Assembly (NCBI GenBank): GCA_946800325.1
Contig: OX326959.1
Span: 51,779,784 to 51,843,783 of the forward strand
Origin: Luzula sylvatica
Taxonomy: Eukaryota > Streptophyta > Magnoliopsida > Poales > Juncaceae
Length of the DNA stretch: 64,000 nt
Direction of reading: 5' to 3'
Shown in pieces: positions 9,776-21,400 of the stretch. The notes below the pieces were generated by a model. It worked only from the letters and a program-made list of their open reading frames with translations, was not told the origin of the DNA and did no database searches. A program made the translations under genes and the position numbers. Numbering within the stretch: the stretch's first letter is position 1; each line of letters begins with the position of its first letter.

Positions 9776-12645
9776 GGTATCGAGTTAGGGTCAGGAGAGA
9801 GGCAACCAGGGCGACAAAGAGAACTAGGGTTTCAGATAAGGATTCGAGAGTAATCGAATAGGAGAAGAGAGGCGAGGAACAGAACTAGTGTTAGGGTTCG
9901 AAAGAAGGATTCAAGAGAGTATGGAGATGAGCAGAAGGCGATCAGGGCGACAAACAGAACTGAATAGTGTTTGTTGACTTGGTTATTAACGCGCGTATTT
10001 GATTTGATACATGGTATGTGTCTAGTTTCAACATTTAAATAAACTATGAAGAAAACTCGCGCTTCGCTGTGAATATTTGCAATATATTTTAATACATATA
10101 GTTTGTTTTGTCGATAATAAAAAAAAAATCGTAAAAAAAAATATTACTACGTGTAGATACAAATAAAACAAAAAATGAACATATTACATAAAAAAGATGA
10201 AGTATTTAATGAGGTTGTAAAGAAAACATGACAAATAATTCTTTTCTATAATAAAAACAAAACATAGAAAAAATGACATTACTAAATGTAGATAACATTA
10301 GTACATGTAGATTAAAAAAAATGTTGCATAAAAAAGGAGATGAAGTAATATAATGAGATTGGAAAGAAAAAATATGAAATTTTGGATGAATGTAAATTAA
10401 ATATGGGCCCTAAATTTAAAGGAAAGAAAAAAATATATAATATAAATAAAACATAGCCAAAACGACATTAGTAAATGTAGATAATATTAGTGCATGTATG
10501 CAAATTAAATATGAACCCTATATTTAAAGAAAAGAAAAAAATATGCAACTTTACATTAGTATATATAGATAACATTAGTACATGTAGATAACATTAGTAC
10601 ATTTAGACACGTAGATAAAAATAAAAGAAAAAAAAACTAAGTAATATAATGAGGTTGGAAAGAATTTTTTTGATATAATATCATCAAACAAATATGAAAA
10701 TTATTAAATAACATATTGATTCGATATAATATCATAAAATAAATTAATGAATATCATCTAACAAATATGAAACAAATATTAAAATTATTAAATAACATAT
10801 TGATTTGATATAATACCATAAAATAAATTAATGAATATCATCAAACAAATATGAAAATTATTAAATAACATATTGGTAGAAATATTATACAAATACATGT
10901 TGAATACGAAGTTAACAAAAAAACACATTACATATAAAAAAAAGAATATGAAGTAATATAATGAGGTTAGAAATACTACAAATACATGTTGAAAGAATTT
11001 TTTTTTTTATATGTTATAAATAAATAAATTAATGAATATTATAAAAAAAATATTAAAATTATTAAATACCATATTGGTAGAAATACTAAAAATACATGTT
11101 GAAAGAAATACTAAAATAAATATGAAAATATAATATGATAGAAAGTCAAAGAGGTGATGTGGCACATTGTTGAGGCTCAAAATCAGAAAAGAATATGAAG
11201 TAATATAATGAGGTCGGAAAGAAATTTTTGATATACCAAATGAAGGAAAAAAGTTAAAAAAAAAAACACGTTACATATAAAAAGGGATGGAGTAATATAA
11301 TAAGGTTGGGAAGAATTTTTTTGATATATTATCTTAAAATAAATTAATGAATATCATAAAACAAATATGGAAATTATTAAATACTTTACAAATACATGTT
11401 GAATACCAAGTAATTTTTTTTTGATATATTACCATAAAATAAATTAATGAATATTATAAAACAAATATGAAAATTATTAGTTTGAAAAGTTGAGAGTGTT
11501 ATTTCAGGAAATACCAAACTTTGTTGGATATTTTGGTTATTTGCAAACTTATCTAGTCTATATAACAAAATTTCCCTAGTTTTTATGAGGGATACATTTC
11601 ACATTTTACAGGAATACACATAAAATTATAAGATTTTGTACGAATAGATATGAAATTTGGCCTTAAATAAATGATTCATATTTATTTAATCATTAATTAT
11701 AGATGATCATGAATTGTAATGAATTAACTATAACTATGATGATGAGTTAGTTAATAATAATTAAATTTTAGATTTATTTATAGATAATTATACACCAGAC
11801 TATATAAAACTAACTACATAAATACATTACATCTCCAGAATTATAATAGATAGATATAAAGTTTTGAGATTTTATACCACCAGCTTCGTCCACGTCACCG
11901 CATGGGTTTGATCCGTCGGATGACCATTTTATATTAAAATTGTTTGTCATGTAAATATGTATTTCTTTTGCATGGTATTTTTGTACACATTTTTACAAAT
12001 TCAAATTATGAAAAATTGTATGTGTATGAATTATGATAATATGGATGCCAAACTAAAGAGAAAATTGAACCGGATGTATTTGAGGAATTTTACAATTAAA
12101 ATTGTAGAAATAATATTAATATGTTTTATAATATTATATATTAATTTATTATTATTTCATATATAAATTTTTCGTTTTTCATTGTTTTTGTATTTGATCC
12201 TGTGATATTGTGTGAATGATAAATAATTGAATAGACTTAGTCTAGCGTGAACATATGCAATAATAATGCACATTATTAATGTAAGATGATATAACATTTT
12301 AAAAATGTTAAATATATCGTAAAATAAAATACACATAAATTGTTTAAAAAAAGATGTGCCTATAATTTTTTTAATGATTAATCAATGTCTAAATTTACCA
12401 CATGTATATATTATATGAATTTGCAGTGCTTTAGAATAGGTTGCTTGTAAAGCAACACAAATTCGTTTTCTTAATCTTTTCATCTTCATTAATTTTTTTT
12501 ATGGAGGAAGCAATTGTCATCACTCATTATATAAAAAACAAAAGTTATTGATAATACAACTGCCAACGAGAGTTTGCTACCTATGTGAAACAAAACTTGT
12601 AAGTCAGTATTACTCAAAGAAAAGAAAGTGTGATTTAACCATGTA
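9776..12645. other. AT-rich gene-free stretch with degenerate repeats
   Basis: 9776-9990 is the upstream flank of the decayed gene and holds two versions of a gcgacaaasagaact block. Roughly 10660-11490 is built from repeated versions of ataaattaatgaatatcat, aacaaatatgaaaattatt and aaataacatattg, which look like a worn tandem or nested array. Further right I see no gene, and the short frames have no domain. Confidence 0.55.
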
Positions 12646-14894
12646 TTAGCAATGTAAGAACCACTGTTCCGCGTCTTCCTTGATCATAGCTATCAATGCT
12701 GCCACAGATAACGTCTTAGAGGTAAAAATTCTCCTGAAACGTTCTTTCCAGAGATGTCATATAGTCGCTAGCCAAATACTTCCCCATCATTTGCTATGTA
12801 TCTTGCCGCCCTTGCGACGGTTAGTCCTCCAAACAGAGAGATATCCAGGGCCATGGCTTGATGGCAAGATTGAGCTCCGTGAAGATGGTGCGCTAAACAT
12901 GTATCGAATATGGGCAGGGATGCAGCAAGTGTTGCACGTATTCGTAGGCTTGAGCACATAAAATGCATTCTTCGAGGTGAGGCCACCCACGTTTTTGTAG
13001 GTTCTCGGCTAGAAAACAGCCCCTGGGAGCCCCGTCGCCAAAAGTGGACATCCCTTGTTATACCAGCCCCTGACGAGGCCAAGTAGACTGTAGAATGGGA
13101 TAAGCTGAATTAGATCTTGCATGAAAAAAGAGAAGTGTCTCTGGTTGGCCGATTGAAGTGCTCCTAGCTCTTGTAAGCTATATAATTCATTGAATGTTTT
13201 CGACATAAGGATAGGGGTTGTGTATTTATTTTGTGAAGAGATTTCACTAGAAATGCTTGATTTTGGGTATGTAAATGTATCAAGCCTAAACCACCGTTTA
13301 AGGAAACTACGCATGAGTGTTTCCATTTCTTTGATTAGATACCTCGGCAACGTGAAGACTTGCATATAGTAAGTGGGGATAGCATTTAGCGTGGATTAGA
13401 TAAGGGTTATGCGAATACCCGTTGATAGTAATTTTTCTTTCCAATTGGCTAGACGGGAGTTCATTTTATTTATAAGAGGGAGAAAATGAAGACATTTTGT
13501 TTTATGGATATGGGGCAAATATTTGATAGGTAAAGTGTGTTTAGGGCATCCCAAGATGGATTCGATGATGCCGTGATATTCGGTAGGCACGGCAAGAATA
13601 AACACATTTTTCCTTTTGTTAATCGAGAGGCCCATAATTTGAGAGAAAAGTTCGAGAGCATGTACCAAGATTTTGAGGTTTGTCGGGTTGGCCTCAACGA
13701 AGAGGATGGTATTGTCCGCAAATTAGTGCCTTCGGAGCAAGGATCGCATTACCGGAGAGGATAGGGGATAAGTTTCGAAGGAAACTTTGTAGCACATCGA
13801 CAACTATGTTAAAGAGCATTGGAGATAACGGGTCACCTTGTGGGAGCCCTTTGCGATGGTAAAAAGAGGAGCCTTCGGTACCATTTACTCGTATGGATGA
13901 ACTTGAGGATTTAAGGAGATGATGGATCCAAGAATCCATAACTCAGAGAAGCCTCTTGCATGGAGGAGTTTGAGGAGAAAAGGCCAAGATACGCTATCAC
14001 ATGCTTCCCGAAAAATCGACTTTTAGCATTATGAGTGGTACCTTTAATTTATTGTAGTAGGTAACAATCTCTCGTGTTGCAATGAACGTGTCTATAATTG
14101 AGCAATCTTTGATAAAGACCGTTTGCCTTTTATCAATAAGAGTTTGGAGGTGAGGTTGTAACCGAGAAGCAAGTAATTTTGTTATTAACATGATCGGGAT
14201 ATTAATAATGCTAATTGGTCGGAAGTCTTTTCATGTATGAAGCCGCTTCTTTCTTGTGAATCAAAGAAATTGTCGATTTATTTAACCTCCAAAGACCAAG
14301 AGAATTAGAGTGGGATTCGGCCACCATTTGTAACACTTCTTTTTTATAATCGGCCAAAAATATTGAAAAAACTCGGTTGGAATTTCGTCCGGAGCGGAAG
14401 CTTTGCTCTTCTTGAAAGCCATAATTGTTTGCACAATCTCCTCTTCGGTAAACTCGGCGTCTAATGATGGCATCGTAGGCCGAGTTGATAAAGAAAACCG
14501 AAATCGATTTGTGTTGAGAAGTCTTGAGCCGGGTGTCCGAGTTGTTGCATGTAGAAATGTGTAAAAGCCTCTAAGATTTGGAAAGTTGTTGTATGTGAAA
14601 GACCATCCGAGATAATAAGAGAGATGTGAGTTTTCATTTTCTTCGAGGAAGTAATGGCGTGAAAAAAATTTGAATTATTGTTCCATAAACAAGACGACAT
14701 TTGTTGTCATTTGGCCTCTTTAAGAGCCGATAGGAAGCATACTTATTGCTTTAATTGGATACGGAATTCGAACTCTTGCTCGCATAAAACTCTTTTTTTT
14801 TGCTTGTCTAATTCTTGAATTGCTACCATGGAGTTTTGAAGATGTTGAGGTCGAGTTGAATTTATCCTCGGCCCAATACCTTAGGGCATGTAGT
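12646..14894 (-). mobile_element. LINE reverse transcriptase (3' part), degenerate
   Basis: Read on the minus strand, and broken by several stops and frameshifts, this gives the order of a plant L1-type ORF2. It has a linker, EFTEEEIVQTI...PDEIPTEF, then RT segments (KLLASRLQPHLQTLIDKRQT; GLPQGDPLSPMLFNIVVD), a post-RT region (INKMNSRLANWKEK), a zf-RVT-like part, and an end at WKERFRRIF..IKEDAEQW with a stop at 12646-12648. The YADD-type catalytic segment is damaged. The upstream endonuclease end is at 24602-24894, displaced by a 9.7-kb nested insertion. Inactive. Confidence 0.85.
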
Positions 14895-14903
14895 GTGTTA
14901 GCT

Positions 14904-14908
<5 letters not shown>
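14895..14908. repeat. Target-site duplication, left copy
   Basis: The 14-bp gtgttagctaattt recurs at 24588-24601. The two copies bracket the whole nested block, and the LINE frame is only continuous if the block and one copy are removed. The right edge of this copy blends into the poly(T). Confidence 0.88.
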
Positions 14909-14937
<29 letters not shown>

Positions 14938-14943
14938 AAAACT

Positions 14944-14962
14944 AAAGAGGCGAAGCCTCTTT
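14944..14962 (-). other. 3'-terminal hairpin of the retroposon
   Basis: AAAGAGGCGAAGCCTCTTT is a perfect 8-bp stem with a GAA/TTC loop. It sits 8 bases from the poly(A) tail. Some LINE/SINE partners share a 3' stem-loop that the LINE RT recognises; that role here is inference. Confidence 0.7.
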
Positions 14963-15057
14963 TAATATATTAAAGCATAGTTTAATACATTGGAGTGCGA
15001 TTTTACATGATTAATGTAAAAAAGTAATTTCAAAAGAAAGATACAAACCGAAAGACG

Positions 15058-15845
15058 ATGCTTTCGGCCATCCTTAGACGATCGAATCGTCTCCATAATC
15101 GACCTCGTCGGAGCTGTCACCCTCTTCCTTGTCGCGGCACCGTCGCCCTCGCTGTGGCAACCCTCGCTGTCGCTGTCGCAGCCCTCACCGTTGCTGTCGG
15201 ATCTCGCCCTCGGATCTCCGCCCGTCACTCTCGCTGTCGCTGTAAGATCTCCGCCCGTCGCTGTCGGATCTCGCCCTCAGGATCTCCACCCCTCAGATCT
15301 CCGCCCATCGGTGTCGGTGTCGCTGTCGCTGTCGAATCTCCGCCTTGGACCCTCGTTGTCGCTGTCGCAGCCTGTCCGCCTCGGATCTCCCCTCGGATCT
15401 TCGTCAGATCTCCGTCTTGGACCCTCGCTGTCGCCGTCGCAGCCTGTCCGCCTCGGATCTCCTCCTTGTACCCTAGCTGTCGCCGTCGCCGTCGGACGCC
15501 TGCCTGCCTCGGATCTCCGTCGGACGCCCTCACTGTCGCTGACAGGGCTGTCGTTCTTCGCGAATCTGGAGCCGCGCCGTTCAGTTCTCCTCAGTCGCCA
15601 CTCCTTCGCCTCAGTTCTTCGCCTCAGTCGCCGTTCAGCTCCGCTCGCGTCCGTTCGATTCAGTAGCCGCGGCTAGGGTTTCCTCTCGACTCAGTCGCGT
15701 CAGTCCCTCGCGTCAGTCGCCTCAGTCCCTCGCGTCAGTCGCGGCTAGGGTTTCCTCAGCTCCGCTCGCGTCAGTCGCCTCAGTCCCTCGCCTCAGTCGC
15801 GGCTAGGGTTTCCTCAGCTCCGCTCGCGTCTCGATTCAGTCGCCA
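15058..15845 (-). repeat. GC-rich tandem repeats in the retroposon
   Basis: 15160-15540 repeats ctcgctgtcgctgtcg and cggatctcc(g)cc units. 15660-15845 repeats a unit of about 55-60 bp containing gcggctagggtttcctcagc, ctcgcgtcagtcgcctcag and tccctcg. Open frames across this stretch in several phases come only from the absence of stops in GC-rich repeats. Confidence 0.85.
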
Positions 15846-15909
15846 CAGTTTCGTCCTTCGCAGAAAGCGGAGAGAGGAGGGGGTGGAGGCGGTGGCCAGC
15901 GTTTGCCTC

Positions 15910-16885
15910 TGAAAGAAATACAGTTTCGGATCAACCGTAAAAGTGTACACAAGGATAAACGAATGTAGTCGTACATTCGTGGCCATAACTTTCAGTGGGA
16001 AAATCCAATTAGAATGGTTCAAATTGGGTTAGATAGATAATGAGATTATCTACAACCTTCATATAGAAATATATTTCATATGAACGAAGTATAAGTGTCG
16101 TTTCTGTGAAATACCGAAAGGGTGCAACAGTATGACATACAGTTAGTAAAACAGTCATAACTTTTGCATACGAACTCCAATTGGGCTGGGCCAAATTGGG
16201 TTGAGTAGATAATAAGATTATCTACAACTTTCGTGTTGGTTGAGTTTCTGTCAGAGAAATTTATCAATTTCGTCTGGACAGAATACTGAACAGGTTCATA
16301 CAGTTTTCTGTGTGAAAGGGTGTATATTGGATATACATGCCTTTTGGCTAATCCTTATCCTATTAGGTATAAATAGGATTTTCTCTCTCATCTTCACTAA
16401 GGAATTCAGAAGTAATTCAAAGCAATATTCTGCCCAAGACACAAGAAAAAGAGCAAATTCAGATTTGATCTTTTGTGAGTGAAAAGGCACGAAGAGAGAT
16501 TAATAGAGAATCGATCGAGATCAAGCAAGTGCACCGATACATCGTCTAGGCAGGTGTATCCGTGTCCGGCGTCTTCCGACTCAAGGTGGATACGTGTGGA
16601 GGAGCAACACTTGGGGCTCTCCGTTGTGATCGAACCGAAGGATCGAAGAACGGGAACGAACGGTGAAGGACGCACGGTGTGGGACGCGCGTAAAGTCACC
16701 AACGTGACCGGAGGAATAGGAGGCAGCGATCAACCCTTCGTGTTCCATCAATTTGGAACTGGTATGGATCTAACCTTCTATTTGCATCGTACCCTCGAAG
16801 TCGTGGCGTGATCTCGGGAATCGGGGAATCGGACCGGGCCTACATATCCGCTGCGCGGGCCCGGGGCCGGGGATATTTACCAACA
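15910..16885 (+). repeat. Copia 5' LTR
   Basis: Starts TGAAAGAAATACAG and ends ACCAACA. A TATA box TATAAATA lies at 16368-16375, so transcription likely starts about 30 bp on, near 16400. It matches the 3' LTR at an offset of 7635 bp. Confidence 0.95.
16368..16375 (+). promoter_or_regulatory. LTR TATA box
   Basis: TATAAATA in the 5' LTR, in a spot typical of the U3 promoter. The same motif stands at 24003-24010 in the 3' LTR. Confidence 0.6.
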
Positions 16886-16886
16886 G

Positions 16887-16898
16887 TGGTATCAGAGC
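16887..16898 (+). other. Primer-binding site (initiator tRNA-Met)
   Basis: TGGTATCAGAGC begins one base after the 5' LTR. This is the usual complement to the 3' end of plant initiator tRNA-Met that primes minus-strand synthesis in copia elements. Confidence 0.93.
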
Positions 16899-17139
16899 GA
16901 TCGCCATCGATTCGAGGGTCGAATCATAGTCGTATATTAGATATACGCACGGGTTATCAAAGTTCGTACCCGTTTGCATGATGTTACATATTTAGAATGT
17001 CAAATTCCATTAAAATCACAAGTGAAATTCGCTAGAGATCGATCAATAGTTGATTGAGAGTATCTAGGAATAATCGTGAAAAGATTTCATGATTGATCGT
17101 TTTGGAAACGAGCGAAAACAGCAGTGCAAAAATCGCATA

Positions 17140-17640
17140 GTCCGTTATAAGAATTTTTCGAAAAAACACATATTCCGTTATAACGGACTTGGTGTCCGTT
17201 GTAACGGACCCTGTATAGGATGCGGGAGTGTGAGGAGGACCGTGAAAACTGCATATTCCGTTGTAACGGACTTGGAGTCCGTTGTAACGGACCTTGTATC
17301 TGATACGAGGTTGCGGGGATGCCTAGGGTGTCTATTGGAGTCCGTTGTAACGGACTGGGTCCGTTGTAACGGAGCTCTACACAGTTGGTCCGTTGTAACG
17401 GACTGTATGTTGCGTTGTAACGGACTGGTCTCTGGAAATTTGGATGAAAGTTTGCAGAAAATAGCGTTGTAACGGACCTAGGTTGCGTTGTAACGGACAT
17501 GTTTCTGGCAAAATTTGGCCAAACTCCGAAATAAATAGCGTTGTAACGGACTGGACTTCCGTTGTAACGGAGTGCCAAGTATACTGGAGGTCCGTTGTAA
17601 CGGACTATGTTGCGTTACAACGGACTGGTTTCTGGTTGCT
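17140..17640 (+). repeat. Palindromic TCCGTTGTAACGGA repeat cluster
   Basis: About 14 copies of a near-palindrome, tCCGTTGTAACGGAc (or gCGTTGTAACGGAc), lie 20-70 bases apart in the copia leader. One copy has the centre reversed (GCGTTACAACGGAC near 17613) and two have TATAAC. Each can form a short 5-6 bp stem. Spacing is irregular and there is no downstream frame in this stretch. The function is unknown; options are protein-binding operators, packaging or dimerisation structures, or promoter-like Myb (AACGG) sites. Confidence 0.85.
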
Positions 17641-17919
17641 GATTTTGTTTTCGTGATAACTTTGGCTACACAACTTGGAATTTTGAGTTCTTTATATCGA
17701 TTTGATCGGCATCAATCATACTAGCATATAATTAGATAATTATTTAGAATAATTAGACTCCCAAATAAATACATATGCATTTATGAAAATCTTGTGATAG
17801 TGATATAATTGGATTATGTCACGGATTTAGAAACATGCAATGGCATGATCCCTCATAATATTTAAGTCATGGAAATGCCTTCCATATCCACAACCATCGA
17901 GATTGATATGACATAGTGC

Positions 17920-18022
17920 GTGGTTTCAGGCCATAGTCGGGCACGTACTATTGTATATATTGGTGCGGGTGGTAAGCGTTAATTGGGGACTCACGTGGTT
18001 TCAGGCCATAGTCGGGCACGTG
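17920..18022 (+). repeat. 28-bp direct repeat in copia leader
   Basis: cgtggtttcaggccatagtc followed by gggcacgt occurs at about 17921 and again at about 17994. It lies just upstream of the gag-pol start. Confidence 0.85.
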
Positions 18023-18409
18023 AGTAGTTCAATTGAACGATACGATGGATATGGTTATGACTTAACCGTCCAAGCCAATCCGATTGGAGTTCGGGGCATA
18101 GATAGGATGCACACACGGAACTGGGATTGTATTGGATACGATCCATCACCGAAATCCTATAAAGGTTCAAGAGTCGTATTGGATACGATTGGATTTAATC
18201 CTACCTAAAATATCGAGATCTCATTTGTCGGCCATAGTCACTTATGGAAGGATCGTAAAATATGGGTCTTGAGTGTTATGGACTTGGAGTCCCGTATCGG
18301 TATGAGGGTTATCGATTCGATAAAATAACACTATCATATAATCATCATATAAGCCCTATAAGATAAGTACGCAACGTTAGTAATCAATCTTTCACTTCAT
18401 TTGTAGATC

Positions 18410-21400
18410 ATGTCTTCTAGTAACACCAACACCATGTCGATTAGATCGACTTTAGAAAAGGATAAGCTAGTGGGTCGGAACTACTTTGACTGGCACCGAA
18501 ACCTGAGAATAGTTCTCAGGCAAGAGGGCAAGAGTCACGTATTGGATACGGAACTAGTGGAACCGGGCCCCGATGCTACGGCCGAAGAAAAGGCCGCGTT
18601 TGAGAAACTTAAGAAGGACTCAAATGATGTTACGTGCCTCATGTTGGCATGTATGGACGCTAGTCTTCAAAAGCAGTTTGAGGACTCGGATGCGCACATC
18701 ATAGACGTTGTGCTCAAGGAAATGTTCCAAGAGCAGGAGCGTATTGAACGGTTCAGTACGCTCAAAGAGTTGGTAAACTGCAAGATGCCTTCGGGGTCTT
18801 CGGTTAGCTCTCACGTTTTGAAGGTGCAAGCTCTCATAGACCGTCTTGAGAAGCTAGGAGAGAAATTGTCGAAGATTATGCAACAAGATTTGATCTTGTG
18901 TGCACTTCCTCCAATGTTTTCTCCGTTCGTGACTAACTATCACATGCATTCGATGGATAAGACGATCCCTGAGCTTCACGGAATGCTCAAGAATTTTGAA
19001 TCAGAGACGTTAAAGTCGTCCGGAGAGAACAGGGCAAGAGTTGCCGGAAATGTTCTCACAATTCAGAATAAGGATCGTAAGAGATCAAAGTCCAAGGGCG
19101 GATCGGCTAAGAAACGTTCGAAGCCGAATAAAAAGGGAAAGGAGAAATCCAAGGATGAGACGTGCTTTCATTGTCACAAGGCTGGACATTGGAAGCGCGA
19201 TTGCAAGTCTTACCTCGAGGAGGTGAAGAAGGGCAAGGCGGTTTCAGCGACCGGCCTCTCAGGTATTAACGTTATTGAAGTTAATATTTCAACTATGACT
19301 AATTGGGTATTGGATACCGGTTGTGGGACTCATATTTGTCGAAATATGCAGGTTCTTCAAAATAGTCGAAGGTTGGAAAAGGGTGAAGTCGATCTACGCG
19401 TCGGGAATGGAGCAAGAGTTGCTGCGTTTGCCGTAGGAGTAGTTAATTTGACTTTACCTAGTGGACTTATTTTAGTACTAAATAATTGTTATTATGTACC
19501 GACATTATGTAAGAACATAATAAGTGTGTCGAAACTGGCCAATGATGGCTATGAATTCGTTATTAGGAATAATGAGTTTTCGATATGTAAGGATTCTATT
19601 ATCTATGGAAATGTTCTGTTAGAAAATGGTCTTTATGTGTTGGATTTCGATCACGGAAATAATAAGTCTATATATAACGTTAATGCAAAAAGGATTAACT
19701 CTAAAGTTGATAATCGGACTTTCTTTTGGCATTGTCGTCTCGGTCATGTGAATGAGAAACGCATTGCTAGACTCCATAAAGATGGAATGCTAGACTCATT
19801 TGAATTGGATTCATTTGGGAATTGCGAATCTTGTTTACTTGGCAAGATGACTAAAGCGCCGTTCTCCAAGGTCGGAGAGCGGTCCAACGATCTATTGGAA
19901 CTCATACATTCCGATGTGTGTGGACCGATGAGCATCGAGGCAAGAGGAGGCTATCGATACTTTGTTACGTTTACGGACGATCATAGTAGATATGGATATA
20001 TCTATTTGATGCGTACTAAAGCGGAGACCTTTGAAAAGTTCAAAGAGTTTCAAAACGAAGTTGAAAATCAACTTGGCAAGAAAATTAAAGCCATTCGATC
20101 GGATCGAGGTGGCGAATATTTGAGCTATGAGTTTGAAGATCATCTAAAAGATTGTGGAATAGTTCCACAATGGACTCCGGCAGGAACGCCACAATGGAAT
20201 GGCATGTCCGAGAGGAGGAATCGGACCTTGTTGGACATGGTTCGATCTATGATGAGTCAAACTTCCCTTCCAAAATCGTTTTGGGGATTTGCCCTTGAGA
20301 CAGCGGCTTTCTTGTTGAACCGCATACCTTCTAAATCGGTACATAAGACGTCATATGAGATGTGGTTTGGAAATTCTCCAAAGTTGTCTTTTGTTAAGAT
20401 TTGGGGTTGTGAAGCATATGTTCGAAAATTGATTTCGGATAAGCTTGAACCCAAATCTGAAAAATGTTTATTTGTCGGGTATCCTAAGGAAACAAAAGGA
20501 TATTATTTCTATCTTCCAATCGAAAATAAAGTTTTCGTAGCTCGAAGAGGAGTCTTCCTTGAGGAGGATTTTATCTCTAGGCGAGTGAATGGGACTGAAA
20601 TAGATCTTGAAGAAATTCGAGACCCGCAAACGAATGTTGAACCGATGAACGCTGATCCGATTTCCTCAAATGTTGAGGATCCGGAGTCAAGTGCACAAGG
20701 CGCAGTTCGTAGATCGGGTAGGATTCGTCAAGAGCCTATACGATATGGTTTTATCGTGGCAAATGACGATGAAGTCGAATTCATAGATGATGAACCGACA
20801 TCTTATCGCGAGGCTATGAAAAGCGAAGATTCCGATAAGTGGCAAACTGCCATGAAATCCGAGATTCAATCCATGTACGATAATCAAGTTTGGAACTTGA
20901 TTGATCCACCTCCCGGGGTCAAACCAGTGGGATGTAAATGGGTCTTCAAGAAGAAAACCGACATGGATGGGAATGTAAACACTTATAAAGCACGGCTTGT
21001 GGCGAAAGGTTTCAAACAAATTCATGGTGTAGATTATGAAGAAACGTTTTCTCCAGTAGCAATGCTTAAATCCATACGGATCTTACTTGCTATTTCTACG
21101 TATTATGATTACGAAATTTGGCAAATGGATGTCAAAACCGCATTCCTTAACGGGAACTTAGAAGAGGATGTGTACATGACACAGCCCGAGGGTTTTGTCG
21201 ATTCGAAGAGTCCGAATAAAGTGTGCAAGTTGCAACGATCCATTTATGGATTGAAGCAAGCTTCTCGGAGTTGGAATATACGTTTCGATGAAGTTATACG
21301 AGAATATAATTTCGTGAAAAACGTAGAAGAACCTTGTGTATACAAGAAGGTTAGTGGGAGCCGCGTAGTATTTCTTGTACTATATGTAGACGACATCTTG

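Noticed and set aside
15058..15676. Long overlapping open frames rich in Ser/Arg/Val
   Set aside because: They arise from GC-rich tandem repeats with few stops, in several phases at once. The block is inside a retroposon.
17087..17578. Frames with repeated RYNG/SPLQRT peptides in the copia leader
   Set aside because: These are translations of the TCCGTTGTAACGGA repeats in both strands. There is no sign of selection for protein.
17140..17640. CRISPR-like array
   Set aside because: Repeats are only about 14-16 bp, spacing is irregular, and it sits in a plant retrotransposon leader.
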